From Mesaphorura yosii (lineage: Eukaryota; Arthropoda; Collembola; Poduromorpha; Tullbergiidae), in NCBI GenBank assembly GCA_009869945.1, contig WIXG01000334.1, positions 21,731-85,730 on the forward strand: a stretch of 64,000 nt of DNA. The letters are read 5' to 3'. The translations under genes were made by a program, and so were the position numbers. Below, piece after piece: positions 32,801 through 47,278 of the stretch (position 1 is its first letter; every line of letters begins with the position of its first letter). The notes beneath the pieces were generated by a model, which was given only the letters and a program-made list of their open reading frames with translations, did not search any database and was not told where the DNA came from.

Positions 32801-35800
32801 ATTTCTCTAAATAAAAGTGAGTCTGACCTGCATTGCAGTAAAAGTTAAACGCTCATATCAAGTGCCATTTAAGTCATTTATGCAATCAGCGTAGCAGCAA
32901 AATATATTTTGATGAAAACTCGACAACGGTCTCACTGTACTGACCTGAACACGGCATTACATTGTCAATAGGCAACCTTGGCCTTGAAACGTACACAATG
33001 GTCATAAATTAAAATGCGATAGTCTACACCAGGTTTTCGTGACAATCTGGGACTGAATCACTGAATGAAGCGTAATTTTAGAAATCTATCCTAAAGAGCG
33101 ACCGCCGCCTGGCTTTCAATGTTAAGCTTTGGCGCTCATCATGGCAGCAACGAAAGCCCAAAAGCACTAAGCGTTCGCTTGACAATGGCGAGAGTGCCGG
33201 AACAATTACGAAATCGATTATCCAAAAGCCTCACGGAACTACAGTTCGAACTCAAACTCACCAAACTCACTAAACTGCAATTGACTTACCTCATTCTTGC
33301 TAAAGATAAGAAGCCAGAGCAGCCTCAATATGAAAATACAGCAAGTTATCGCTCAAGTGACGAGTTGATGGTGATGGCCAACACCATGACTTGAATCCTT
33401 AGCGTACCTGGAGTAAAGAAAAGAGATATAAAGAGATTCGGTGAAACATTATTGCGGCTTTCCTAAACATGAATCATGACAATGTGCGATAATCTTCAGT
33501 AAAAGTAGGAACACAATCCTTTGCAGGATGGAGGTCAATCTTAATGTTTATGTTTAGCAATTAACAAAAACGAAAACAAGTTTTTCTAGATTTCGATTTC
33601 AACTTCGAACGAAGACGTGATTCATGATTCAGACCACAGCCTCAACCGCACCGTTTCATTTGTGACCAATGCACAGACGCACACGGAAGAAAACCTGATC
33701 TGCATACTTTTAGCAAATAAGTCGTGAAATAAGTTACAAATCACCTCACTTACAATTCCCTAAGCACAATTTGCGACTTGTAAGTTTCACTTTCTTTTCC
33801 TTCCACTTTTTTGGTCGTGGCTTCGTGGCTGATGTAAAAGTAAAAGTTAATCTTCAAATATAACTGATAACACTGCGGTAAAGTCGTCTTAAAACTGAAA
33901 GTGGTTATTTAGAATTTGGCGATGTTGAATATAGCGGAATTTTGAGTATTAAACCTACCGAAATTACGAATCGAAACTCCAACTCGACATTGCGACTTGA
34001 CCTCGCTCGGTGGCACTACGCGAAGTCGTCGCTTCGAGATTATGATTCTTGCAATCATAGAAAGACATGATAACGAGCAGAGAAGCCTGCCGTTTGTAGT
34101 TCGTGGCCCCCATGGCCGCAGTTAAATGTAGGTCTCTGTTTTGTTATTAAGAGTTGTTCATACGTTTCGTTGTGGAAACAAAGGTACCTGCCGAGTCAAG
34201 TGAGTCATGCTTTTATATCCACTGTCATTCCATCATGCGCCTCACAATCTTCGCTGTTGACCCACGCCGTGGCCGTGGCGCACTTCTCAGATAATCCACA
34301 CTTGGTTAAAGTTAAGAAATTCAGATTTCTGATAGTTTCTTCAACCTTGACAGAAAGTTCGGGGAAACGAACGTATTCATACGATTACAGGGACACACGC
34401 ATCTGCATTCGAGGGTAAAGACATGAACATTTTATCATCGTCTCCGCACATTTGGTGGCAGAAAGCACAAATTAGCTTGCTTCCTACTCAAAATTATAAG
34501 CAGGAGGTGAATAAATTCAAGCAGCAACAGCACCAACTTGTCACTAGTTGCTACTTGAGACCTGCAATTAGGAACTATTTCCGTGCCAAATAAGTGTAGG
34601 AGTTTAAGAAGAGTGCGTTCATCCCTCCTAAACACTGTAATCATACACAGTAGCAATGCACGCACCTGGTGTCAAGAAAGTGAATTGAGAACTGACATCA
34701 ATTCTTTGGAAACGTAGCCATAATCTGTCCACTGCAATCTTGAAGATCTTCGGTTGCTTCGTTACCTTGCTTATTAGTGCCACGCGTAATACTTTGATCC
34801 CTGATACCGTTTTCCTCTAGTAACTTGGAAAATTCCAGGTTCATTGTTCGCCTTCCTGGAAATTATAGAGAAGAGCAGGCTTTCAAGCTCGTGTCTTGTC
34901 AACTTGTCATTTCGTGGATTGGAGATGGAGGGAAGGCTCATTTACTGGATTAATGACTGATGCTGTGAGTCGTCTTCACCGTAGTAATCATCACCGCCGC
35001 GGCTACCGGCTTTACAAGAACTGCTGTACTGATTGAGCTCGTACCCTTGTAAACACGGACACGGACGTAATTATGAGTTACGAAGCTACATGTGTAACTA
35101 ATCAATTATTAAGGCGGCTAAATACTAGCCCGTGGCGTTGCAAGTACAAGTAAACAATCATCACACTTCTGGTTCATGGTTCTGGCGACAAAAGTGTAAT
35201 TTCGTATTTAGAGCAAAGCAAAACATACACAAATACTCAAGACTTCTGTGTTCAACTCCTCAAGCTTGTGATCGTGATTCACAACTCATCGAAATTTGCG
35301 TCAGACCAGCCTCAATGGAGCGAGGTTACCCAAATACTGACGAGAGCAAGTTGCGCTAGAACGCTCATTCCTAGAACCTGTGTACTCGAATTCCGAGTTG
35401 TGATTTTATTGTTAAGCCTGAAATTCAGACTGTTTTCCAAGGCCAGCAAACGAGAAGTAAAAGTAAAATTGCAATCCAAATGAATATAATGATGATGAAT
35501 TCGATTAAAATCGACAACGTAGAGTAAATATTTGTTGCTGGAAAATGTAAACAATCACAAGCACACAATCCGTCCTGAATTCATATGAAATGGAACACAA
35601 CAGAAAAATCCCCGTAACACTAACACAAAAATGAGGCCTAATTGCAATTATGTCTGCTAAAACACCTGAGAAGCAGCTTCGCGGCGTGGAATATAATTCA
35701 TCGACATCGTGCTCGTTGGCGCCACGAGAAGAAGATGGGCCCGTAATTGCTAATGACACGAGTCATTATTGGCGGAGCTCAAATGTCGAATGGCAGGTAG

Positions 35801-38490
35801 TTCAGCTCACTATTGTCGCTATTATATGGAGATAATGATTCCGAGCCCCGACTAAACAAAATTTTGTTGCCCTCAAGTTCCCGAGTCCTAATAGCCTAAG
35901 CACAAAACAACAGTTCATTCAGTTTGTTGTAGGAGAATCTGATAACTAAAAAGCAAAACCTTGCTGGATTGAAAAATATTTGGATTTGGATCAAATATCA
36001 ATATCGCTTTGCCCATTAGCGTAGTAGAATAAGAACTTTACAGTCGGGTGCTTAGCACTGTGAAGTTGCGAATCTAAATTACACACATGGGAAGATTTTA
36101 ATGAAGCTGAAATTACAAGCATTAGAATTCCATCATACGCGTACGTCTTGAGTTTCAACTTTTCAAGCTGCCCGAGTACAAATTTTTAAGGGCCAAACTT
36201 CACACTCCACAGCATGAAAACGCTACACAACAATTTGTTGAACAGAATTCTGCTACTTCGTCTCCCGTCGCTGTCATTGCGAAAGCCAATTCCAAGCAAA
36301 GCACTGCCCGGAGTCCTGCTGCTGTTGCCTTGAAAGAGAAAGCAAGCGTGGAGTTGGTGAAAGGATAATGCACTCTTTCTCTTCCTCCTTCACTGCTCAG
36401 CTTGAATGCGGCTGTGGCTGCCTCTCAAGTAAATAATATTTCACTATTTGGCCTGGCCTACTTTTCCCATTAGGCAAACAAAGCACCAAGCACCATCAAG
36501 AAGTACTAGAATGTTTAGTCAAGCTTGGCGAACTCCGCGTGCGGCTATTGATTTTCCAGGCTTTTCATTTCCCGATCCCGTTTCTCGCTGCTGGCATGGC
36601 ACGCGGCATACCACAACGTCAGAATCAGAATCATGCACTCGGCACTCAGCTGGCTTCAGATTTCAATCAGTTTAAACTAAATCGCAATCCAAAACGCACA
36701 ATGAGAAGCCGAGAATTGTGATCTTTGCCTTTGCCCCCGTTTGAGCAATAATGGGTTGTTGTCACTATTTAATGGGGCTCGTGAGTGCTCGAATACTTGG
36801 AAGTTGCTGCGGTGGCCGGGAGTCGTGCTTCTTCATGCTCGTGATGTTTAGCTCATTTGGCTGAAGCTAAGAGAATTCATGGAAAGAATGGAATTCAGCT
36901 GCAATGATAGCCAATTTGTAAGCCTACTGTTGCCGCTAATGACTTTTCTTGGCAGAAGCACAAATTACATTACAGCTAGCAATAAATATACACAATTAAT
37001 AAAGTGTGCAGGGCTGCACTGTCACGCATATTGCAAAATAATTCTATCACTTGATTAAAACGTGCTTTAGTCTGCTTAAGTCAACTCAAGATTTCAACGT
37101 ATTTTCCCCTGCTTCTGTTGGTTATTGAATTATTGCATGAATTCTAAACGTGCATACTCCAGTGTGGTGTCACTTATGGACCTCCGCGTGCCATCCTTCC
37201 GGTTTCAGGAGGCAGAAACCCACCACACATGAAATTTAAAAAAAACTGGAACATTCCGGACTCAATTGCGGAACTCTGTCGCATTTGCTTGATAATTGGT
37301 TCCAATTAACAACGTGGCGCCATTTTGTCGCGTAGAAGAAGAAAAGTGTCTCAACGCGTCACGGGTGAATACATCAACTTTTTTAATTAAACGTATACTT
37401 TTTGCGTAGAGAGCAAATGTCGAACTGCACAATGCAAAGCGAAAATTAAATTAGTCGTACATACTCCGGAATAATTTAGTTTTGGTCCATTTACCTTCTA
37501 CCATCACAATTAGTCAGACAGGCTCACAAAAGCTCAACGCTCAAAATTCATGAGCAGCCCGAGCAAATATGAATACGATACGGTTCACGAACTGCGAACT
37601 GCGCCGTGGCGTGGCCATAAGCAAAATTAGCAAGCAAAGTTCACCCATTTCAATCAAGTAATTGATAATTTAAAATAATTAATGCGCGGAAGCCTGAATT
37701 GAAATGCACTGTTATTGTGCAATGGAAGCAATAGTAATTAGATACTCCCGTCAATTAGAGCCAGAGGAGCACGAGAGAGGAATCTGCCTTCTGCATTTTG
37801 CTCCACATTAATTATAATTATTCCGCACCTGAACTGAAGTGCAGTGAACTAACATGACATGCTAAATACTGAATGTAAACGTGAGGTCAAACGTTTCATT
37901 TGAAAGCTCATCATAACAATGATTATATCATTCGTCAAATCTTATTACACGTACACCCGTACATTTCTTACATAATTTTCAACCGTACGGTGCAGGTTGT
38001 ACTCTGCCGACTTAATTACACTACTGCGATTGCAACTGCAGCTATTGCTTGAGGAATCTTCAGATACAAAATACGGTACAAGGTAGGGTAGAGTAATGAA
38101 TCTACGAAGAGTAAAAATAAGTAATCAGAGGGTGAAGCAAAGTGTGACCTTCCGGTTTCCACACAAGATTTAACATAAATATTCACACAAGCGTTGTGTA
38201 CTTGAGTTGTGTGAGCACCATGTAACATGCGCTGTAATAACCTGACATGGCAGGAATTTAATGTTAAATTTGATACAAATTCTCGTCGTGATTAATGGCA
38301 ATGCGCAGTCGCGCATCGCGCGTTGCGCCCGCGCCGCGAGCCCAGAAATAAGGTGGGCATGCGCACTTCGCCAGCATTGAAGATGTTTCAATTAACTGTA
38401 AATCATAAATCAAGATTAAAAATGGATGCGAATTACTAGCACGTATTGCGAAATAAATAAAAATAATTTAGTTTCATAAGATCCGTTACT

Positions 38491-38651
38491 CTCTCGGTCG
38501 GTCGGTCGAGAGTTTACGCGGTTCGCTGGCATCTAAATACTTGCAGTAATTAGAATTGGCGAACTTGGCTTGCATTTTGCAGCGTTGCGCTTCTCGTCAG
38601 CCATCAGCCAGTCAGTCGTCAGCACCAGGGCACGCAGTAACCTTGCAGAAA
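38491..38651 (+). promoter_or_regulatory. Candidate distal promoter and non-coding first exon
   Basis: A six-base inverted repeat, CTCTCG (38491-38496) and CGAGAG (38507-38512), flanks GTCGGTCGGT. GAGAG is the core of GAGA-factor sites. About 110-140 bases on, CAGTC words precede a strong donor (GAAA/GTGAGT, boundary 38651/38652). Together they could be a promoter and leader exon of the synaptotagmin gene, whose coding part begins after an acceptor at 49040. This is inference from signals only. Confidence 0.22.
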
Positions 38652-41600
38652 GTGAGTCAAAGGTGAAGTAGCGTCAGACAATTGATTGCAGTGCAGTACT
38701 TAAGTTCAAGAATCTATTCAGCCATTGTTTCTATTTCTACATCCATCAAACGTTCACACTGACGACAGCTGATCCACCGAAGAACAGATACAAGAACAAG
38801 GAGACTGTGTAAATTGTGTATTACAACATTGACAAGACAAGTTAAAGGACAAGAAAATCAATTCTATCGTTAATTGAGAATTCAGTTTTACGTGATTTAT
38901 GCCAATGCGCACTCTGAACTCTGAAGTCATTTCAACTTTTGTGAATTCTACAAATAATGAAAAGAGTAGTTGCAGTTGACGTTTCAAGATTAAGGGTTTT
39001 GAGTGGAGAATCCGTGTTTTTGTTGTGAACGAATTTGTCATCCTAACTGCTGCGAATCCGGTGAAAACTGACCTCAAGAAGCTCAAGCAGTAAGTGGGCC
39101 GGATTCGAAATTCTCGCATTATTTCCCCTAATGCCTGCATTTAAGTTCATGGCACGACACCCTCTTCTTCGAAACTTGACTTTAATTGCATGTATTGTTT
39201 GTTAAATTGCTGAAATCGCAAATATTTGATTACCAAAATATTCTTAGATGCTTGGTATGGCATTAATGACATGCAATTGATATGAAACCCTTCAAGCGGA
39301 GGAAAGGCAAGGACTGTCTAGACCAGAAATGGAAGCAGAATCAGGCAGGCGCGCACATCGTGATCTGCTTTCTGCAAGACGTTTTCTACTCAAGTTAATT
39401 ATACCCTGAATCCGCGTCCTGTCCGTGCCCGGCGTTGTAAAGGTCAAAGGAAACGGCTCACTGGCAGACAGGAGGCAAGACTAAACTGCCTAGAGCATAT
39501 TACTCCCACACTTGGACCTTGGATCAGGATCCTGAGTCTATTCTCTTCTGCAAGACCAACAACATAAATCCTCCTGCTTTCACATTGACATTGCTCTGTC
39601 ATTGGAATTTTCGCAAGTCTCTGCTGTGTTTGTATGAACTTAACGGAACTGCTCGAGCAGAAGCACCAGCAGCAGCAATAAGGCGAATTGTGTTGCGGCT
39701 GTGTTCATGAGTCATAAATCTTGTCTCGCCATTCACAGCACACAGAAAACGTACTTACACCGACACCAGCCACATTATTGCCATTATAGTCATTATGCGG
39801 TCGAAGTTCGTCATCAAAAAAAGTTGTTGAAGTCCAGGGTTCGGTCGTCGGTATTGAATTTTCCATGCTTTCACGCCCATGCGGGAATCATGACTATAAT
39901 TAAGGGCGAATACATTACATTCATGACTCAAGATTCACAGAAATAAAGCGCTATTGCGAATTCTTTCAGAAATAGACTCAGTTTTGGTATTGTGTCAGTG
40001 CACAATTATTCACAGGTTGTGGGCGTTCAGCAAAAATTGTGCTAGTTTAATTAAGGCTCAGTAATTCATAATTGCAGCTATCAAATATTTTTCTCTCGCA
40101 TTAGTCCAGTTACATCTTGGGTGCAGTGTTTTGCTATGTTTCTCTTCAATAATTCCAGTTGCGAAGCGTGTCATCGTCATTTTGCCATTCGGCATTCATT
40201 CTGGCTCGCTAGTCTCGTCGCATCATCGTCGTAAAAATATTATATGTTTACATAATTGCAGCAGCAGCGCACAACGGCAATAATAATTAGGACACATTAC
40301 GTATGTATTTAGGTGCGAATACAAGTGTGTAGTATGTTGTTCCATGACTATGATTATGATTATGACTGGAGTGTGATGCTTGTTTGCAGTGGCAGAAGTA
40401 CATCGTCAGGCTTGGCTTGACTCAGTTCTTACCAGGAATGGCTTTGGCTTTGGGAAAACAAAGTGCAGTTCCAAAACTATTGTTTTAAAGGATACCGTTG
40501 AAAGAGTTGAAGTTGAGTTGCGACGTTGCGAGTAGCGCTTTGCCAAATTCGATTATCGTATCGTGCTGGAAGTGGAATGCTGATGCTTCGGCGTTCGAAT
40601 GTACTCGATTTTGCTGCCTGTGCCTGTCGCAGGTTTCTAGGTGTGCTCTAGACAGCCGAGTTAACTGGAGCTTCGACTTGAGCGAGCTTCTATGAAGCTC
40701 CGTGCTGCTGGTTTGGCTCAGCACATAAGAGCAACTTTCTCTTGCGCTGCGCTTTCATTCGAGTGTTCACTCCCACAAGAGCCACGACAACGTGCATCGT
40801 CGTCGTGCTCCGTTTCGGTCTCGGGTCTCCGGCATTTACCGTTTGTTGTTTTGGTGAGCAAAGAACCTGAACCTAGAATTAGATCACCGTCTCAATCTTG
40901 GAGTGTTCCATTCTCCCCAAATTACTTCCGTAAACTCTCCGCGCAACATTGCGTTTACTTTTGGCTCTCTAGAAACGCACCTGGTCCTCTGCTGCTCTGT
41001 ACTTGAAAGAACCTCAAATAAAGTGCTCAACTCCAAATTGGGGTTATTAAACAGAAGAACCAGTAGTCGGCAAAACACTGCTCTGCAACAGTGGGCGGAG
41101 GATTTTAAAGTGGATTTGTGATAACCGGAATTAGACATAACTTTGAACTCAAGCGTAGCAGAGTGCTTAACTGATTATCCGAAACGAAAACCAGCAACAC
41201 ATGGAAGCACCTGAGACTCCTGTCCATGGAAGGTTCTATTTCTACGAAACCAGTAGCGACGTTCAGTTCAACGAAAAATGGGAACTTTGTCAACATTCTC
41301 ACCGGTATGTAACCTTTTCTTGTTCTCATCCGTCCGAGTTTCTTCTCGTACACGCTTGAGAAACTTGCATGTGACAGTTTAGTCTCTACTATCTACTTAC
41401 TTATAAGTCAATTATTCATGTCATCGTTACACTTTCATATCATGGTTCGGTTCGGTCTTGGAAAGGGTTACGGAAATATATTGGCTTCGGTCTAGATCTA
41501 AAAAGCGGATAAGCCTGTCTCCAGTTCGGCTCTAGTATGTAACGAAATAATCATATTTGGAACTGCAGCTATCTTTGCATGGTGCTCGTTGTCTATTGAC

Positions 41601-42389
41601 CATTAGCCAACCAATTTGTAACAATTCCTAAAAATTCGTAACGAGCACTAAATAATTCAAACACACATGAACATCGTCTACAAAGGCCGAGAACCTGTGC
41701 CGGGCAGGCCAGTCGCAGGCACAATTTGGGCCAAACTCAGTTAACTCAGACATGACCTGTGGAAGCAGGAAAGATAACTCTAACTCTTGGCTTCGCCGGA
41801 GTACGAAGAAAGCAGGCGTACAGCACGAAAGCATGCTTTTATTATTAATGAAACGATAAGTAGCTCAAAGAATGAATATAAAACACTGTCGCCACTTTGT
41901 ATTTTGTATCTGACATACTTTCTTACACTTGCACCGCTTGGGAAGCTTTTGTGCTTCCAAGTAAAGTAAGCAGACAGCGAGGACTGGATAAAGCGTTGAG
42001 CGTAAGATCAGCACTGAGCACTGCTTGTTTCTTGACGTCAAGAATAGCGCCCAAACGAAAACTCAAAGCTCGCCGAAAGTTTTGAAATTCTTACATGTAA
42101 ATCATCCCATCTTTATTCTTGGCGCTGGCATTATCACGGCTCATGAAACTGCAAAACCTGAAATCTGGTTGTGACACGAAGTGGGCTTAAATGGCCAGAT
42201 AATTCCTGGAATTCAATTCTCGTATTGGTCGCCTGAGGCCTGAAGCAGTTTATAAAGGTCACAACTCATCTCCTTGCCCAGTTGTTACTCAGCTCGGAGC
42301 GAGTGTCCAGGACAGACTTCTGGTCGCGAGAGCTTCAAGACGCGATGGGTTTTTTCAAGTCGAATGTCAAGCTAATTTCGTCCGGCTTA

Positions 42390-42425
42390 TATATAAAGCG
42401 GTAGTAGAGCAAATGAATCAGCAGT
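42390..42425 (+). promoter_or_regulatory. TATA-like box with weak initiator
   Basis: TATATAAAG at 42390-42398, with TCAGCAGT placed so that its A is 30 bases downstream. No gene I can support follows on the plus strand. Confidence 0.2.
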
Positions 42426-42546
42426 AGAAAATAAAGGAATTTAGCAGCAAATGAGGTGACAGTGAGTTCCCAGAATAAATTAAATCGGCGGTGTGATTTT
42501 AGATGAAAATAGCAGTGCACATTGCCATCCGTGGTTTAAAATAAAA

Positions 42547-42942
42547 TTACAGCAGTATAAATATAACTAGCAGTGTCCTGTAACACCAAACACTGAAAGT
42601 CGGTTGACGGTTGCACTTTGAAGAATGCACGTTGGAGAGGTTTCCAGCATGAGCATGGAAGTTGGCCTGAGTCAAACAGCGTATAACTCTGGTCAAGAAT
42701 CAACAACATAAGTGACCTAGAAGAAGTCCTAAAAGAGTTAGAAAATCGACGAAATCGCAAACATTTTCAAGTGCACCTAAAGCTTTGGAGGCTGTATCAG
42801 GAACGTGGCGCACGCATTTCAAGAACGAGCAACGAATTTTGTGCGCTACCTCTACAATACATGGATTAAAATTAACGACGATGGTTTGAAGGCCAGCTCT
42901 GGGTTTCCCCTCCACTAATAATGGATTGGAAGCTACAAATTG
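42547..42942 (-). other. Unexplained minus-strand open frame with one internal TGA
   Basis: 131 sense-reading codons bounded by TAA on both sides and broken once, by TGA at 42702-42700. The first 80 codons have a balanced, protein-like composition (for example GLQTIVVNFNPCIVEVAHKI), but no Met opens the frame and no domain is recognised. It may be an exon, a decayed gene fragment or chance. Confidence 0.18.
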
Positions 42943-45900
42943 TTATATTTCAGATTATTATACTTTACGCTCACGTCTCCCATTAGGTTAGCATTTTGAT
43001 CATTCACATGCAATCAGTTCTACTTTTAACCTCTGTAGACTGACAGGTTAGGACAGCCTTACTGATATTTCCTGATTCATTACTGCTAATGTCGTTTTAT
43101 CCACTGACGCTCTGTCCACAACTAATTTCAATTTGTAACTGCTGCAATAAACATAAATTTTACCGCCGAATTTATTTATTTTTTCGCTACCAAAGTGGCT
43201 TTTATTACTGCTAGATTAATTGCCGCCATTTCGTCCTTACTGGTCCGCGCGCGGGTAAGCCATTTTTTAACATTCCTCCGGACCGTCCGGACAATGCATT
43301 CGCGTCAACAGGACGGGAACGCGTAACCGTAACCAGGCAATACAGTGCTTTTGTAGTCGCATGACCACAAGTTTATGTAAATATGATACGAAGCTGGGCT
43401 GAAACGCGAAAGGTAATGAATGAGAAATTGGTCGCATTCTGAGAATTAATGAACAATGGAGTCTTATTTTCACAGAAAATGCATTCTTTCTGTTTGTTTA
43501 ATTAGCGTAATGAAATATATGTATACATGTAGCTTACATCATAAAGGATAATTCTTTGCTACTTGCTATTCGCTTCTATTCATCCAAGCCGTGAGTGGAG
43601 CCGAGTTGGATGGCATCCGTGCCATTTCGTGACTTTTACTTCACTAAGTCGGGACGGAAGTTCTAATCGCACACATCATCGTAATGGAAAGAATATGAAA
43701 ATTTCAAAAAGCATCCAGCAAAAACTCTGGCGCTGGCACGTACGTATTATACCGGCTGAATGGCTCAATTTGTGTCGTGCTGTGCGTGGGTGGACGGACT
43801 GTGGAGGCAGTAGAAGTTGAGTGAAAGGAAGTAACGAGAAAGGAGAAAGTTACCAAGGCCGATTGAACCATATATGCACAAAAGCTAATAACTGATAAAG
43901 CCTCTTTTCATTCTTGTGCATTGATATTTTTATGCTTCTTTCCAAAAGCAGAGACGGTGAAAGCAATGCTTATTTCTTTCTTTGGTTCTTTTTGTCGAGT
44001 TTCCAAAGTCACAAAAATGAGGTACCTTTTGTACCGCGACTGCAATGTAATGGTGATGTGAGGTATCAACGACGACGAAGGCAACGGTTACTAACGCCAG
44101 CCGCTCGTCCGACTCTTGTCGGCATTCATAGGATTCATCCCACTTTTTAATCCCATGACTAGTTAATTAGAATCATGAACAACGAAGCCTCGAGGCGACT
44201 AAAAGATACAAAAATAGTAAAAAATTTTCCCTGCAGCTGTTCAGATTCTGCCACTAATTCAGTGACTGAATTTTGAAAAGATACTTCTTGCTATTCGGAA
44301 GGAATAAACTATTACATCACGTATGAAGGCTCGCTTTTGTATTAAAATGTGAAACAAGAAGTTAAACACAGCGCGTCACGCGCTCTCAGCATGATTTCTT
44401 TGTCTGGAAATGATTTCTGATGTCAGCATCGATTGAGTGAATTCGTATTTCCAATTATGGATATGAAAAACTTCGCTCCGTTCATGTCGGTTTATGCCAG
44501 TGGGAATGTAAATTTATAATTGGGTCGGGATGTCGGGAATGACGGGAATCTGCCACGGGTGTAAGATTAATGCAAGCTAGTCAGGCATTCGCGAAGCACA
44601 TGCATGTGAGTTTCGGATGTCAAGTTCAGGGCTCCTGGCATTTGAGGCTACTTAGGGGAAGGATCAGAGTGCAGGGAAAGCAAGTACAAGCAAAAGCTGC
44701 TGTGGCTTCCCGTTCTTGTTTTGCGCTGGAGCACTTAATTATCGAACTCTCACCTGTATTAGTGTGAGTTCGTATACTGACGGCGAAATGAAGTTATTAA
44801 GAGCACGGCGATGATAAATCGGATTCTACCATTAAATTGAGATGAAATCGAGTAAATTATGGATTTGAAATATGCATTACGGCTCAATTTGTCATAAAAA
44901 GTAATATTTGCTCCAACTTTTCAGCGCTAATAGCCTTGTGGCGCCATGTCAACCCAGTTCCTCTTTATGGCAAAAGCATTAAAGGCAATGTTATGTATTC
45001 ATCTTGATGGATAGGAATTCCAGATTTATGGAAAATTTCGTGTACACGGAGGCAACAGTAAAAGTACAAGAAAGGATTCGACGCAGGACAAAAACAAGAA
45101 GCTGTCCATCCATTAGGTCGACATTTCAAGCTTACAATGACGACTTAATTTTGACATTTCTCAGATACGAGAAAAGTGATGAAAGGCAAACAGTAATCGA
45201 GTTCAATCTTTCCTTTTTATTTCGGGCGCGGACGCTCGTACGGATTCGCTATTCTTGATTCACCATCTCATCTCACGTCCATTGTGCAAATATAAATATT
45301 TTTATTTGCACAAGGCTCACTCGAGTGTTGCATTTGGGCTTCGTTCGAATCCGCATCCGCATTTCCGTGAACTCGGGTTTGGAGCTAATTTGCACTTGAC
45401 TGCACTGCAGACATGTACGGAAGACAACAAACCGAAGCCCGAAGCTTCTTCTGGGCTTGGAGTTCGTTGTCACTCGTCGGCGCGTCGCGCTGCGTAGTTT
45501 CTGTGCATATTTCCAATATCCGATATCAAAGGCAGAGGCAGCAACTTCCATTTCACGATTCCATTCACACGTACAAAGTCTTCTTCGGTATGAAAGAAAT
45601 GAAAAGTAATTCAATTTGCCCTGTAAAAAAAGTTCGGGGCGCCAAACACGACGAAACGTGCCGTAATTTATTGCGTCTTTTATTACCCGTGCTGATTCAC
45701 GGAAAAGAAATTCAATTATTTACTATTTTTGGATTCTGTTTGTTTTCAAATTTAATGAATTCTCACCTTGTCTAGTTTTTGTTTAATATCATCTTATCTC
45801 CGCATTGTTATTCCTGTCTTATTTTAAGATCAAGTCGAAATTGGAAAATTTAAATTGGAGTTTTCTTGCTTCTATTTACGAATTGTTGGCTTCTGGAAGT

Positions 45901-47278
45901 CAATGACTTTCCTGCTTCGGCTCTTGTGCTTCAGGCTGGAATGCTGTGACTGAGATAAGAGTCTAAGCCTGTGACTTGTGGGCTGAAAATTAAATAGAAA
46001 TGCGATCCATCCGTCTTTGCGGGCGGTACTGCGAATATGTGAATGCGTAAATCTTATCATCTAATATCATTTGTCATTGGTCGTTGGTGCCCGTGTAGAT
46101 GTCTGTCGCAACGTTGCGCGACCTCAAGCCATTCAATAACTTAAGCTTAAGGCTAATCCATCTTGCGACTAATGCATTTGAATTTGATAACTTGTAAGCT
46201 CCAGGTTTAAGAACTCTGTACATGTATGTGGGTACACGATTAGAGATTTCGAAGACTGCATACTTTTTTGACATTTTCCACCATTCGTATTCGTGATGAG
46301 GTGCGTGGCACAAGGACAGATAACACAGCCTTATTATGGAACTTGATACTGATACGCGATATTAAACGCGGCGGAGTTTGGCTTGTTGAGGTTTGCCCGT
46401 GACTGCCGTGAATGACCGCTCTGTTTGTTGTGGTGAAAGTTCCTTGATCTGCTTCTACTGCGTTTACTGCCTTTGGCCGTGGCTCTGTTTTCTTTCAATT
46501 AGCTTCCCGTACTTGATTCGTTTCGCAATTCGTGGTGATAGTGACGCACAGCGCGGCACGACGCATGCTGAGAAAGCCACCGACTTTGGAATCTGCACGA
46601 AATTCTGTTGCGGTAATTTGCATCATCATATTTCGGGTTGGTATTAGCATTTAAAGCGACGAGCCACGAGCGATGGAGTACAGTAGACAAGACAAGGTGA
46701 ACGTTCTTGTTTTCTAATTCATGACTCGTGACGCCCGACGCCATAGTTCGAGAGTTCTGGTAAACCGATGTACTCTCATCCACACGGCTGGTGTTGAGTT
46801 TCATTTTCTGAGTTGCTCTGTACCGTGTACCGTAGCACCCTGCAATTAATTTAATTACTTCCAAATCAGGCGAACCATCTTTTTCCTACCGCTGTGGTCA
46901 TGTGTTTCTAGTTTCTGTATTCGTAGTCTAACGGCAATAAAATTACTGTTATAAACACTCGCATCCAATCCCCAAATGCACGGCATGTGAGAAATACGAT
47001 GCTTTGCTTGCCCAATTTATCTATGGGTCGTTGGCGGTCGCGTCGTGGAAAAAGCCAGGATGGGGACGGTCGGTGTAATTGCAGAAGTGCAAGGTTATCA
47101 CCAAGTCCAGGGAGGCACTGGCAATAAAAGCGCAGGGATCGAATATACAAAAGTAACGCGAACGCCAAGTGGGTTGTACCTGACGTGTTGGTCTGTTCTG
47201 TTCATGGTCACCGAATAATTCCATTGTGTTTTGGGAAGGGACATTTGTCGGATTCGGAGTATAAACAAATTTTATCAG

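Noticed and set aside
40692-41353. Overlapping open frames of 70-100 codons on both strands at 41 kb
   Set aside because: Frames on opposite strands overlap each other, none has a recognisable motif, and no phase-compatible neighbouring exon was found.
45321-45380. T-loop-like GTTCGAATCC suggesting a tRNA gene
   Set aside because: The five bases on either side of the loop do not pair, and no acceptor or anticodon arm could be built around it.
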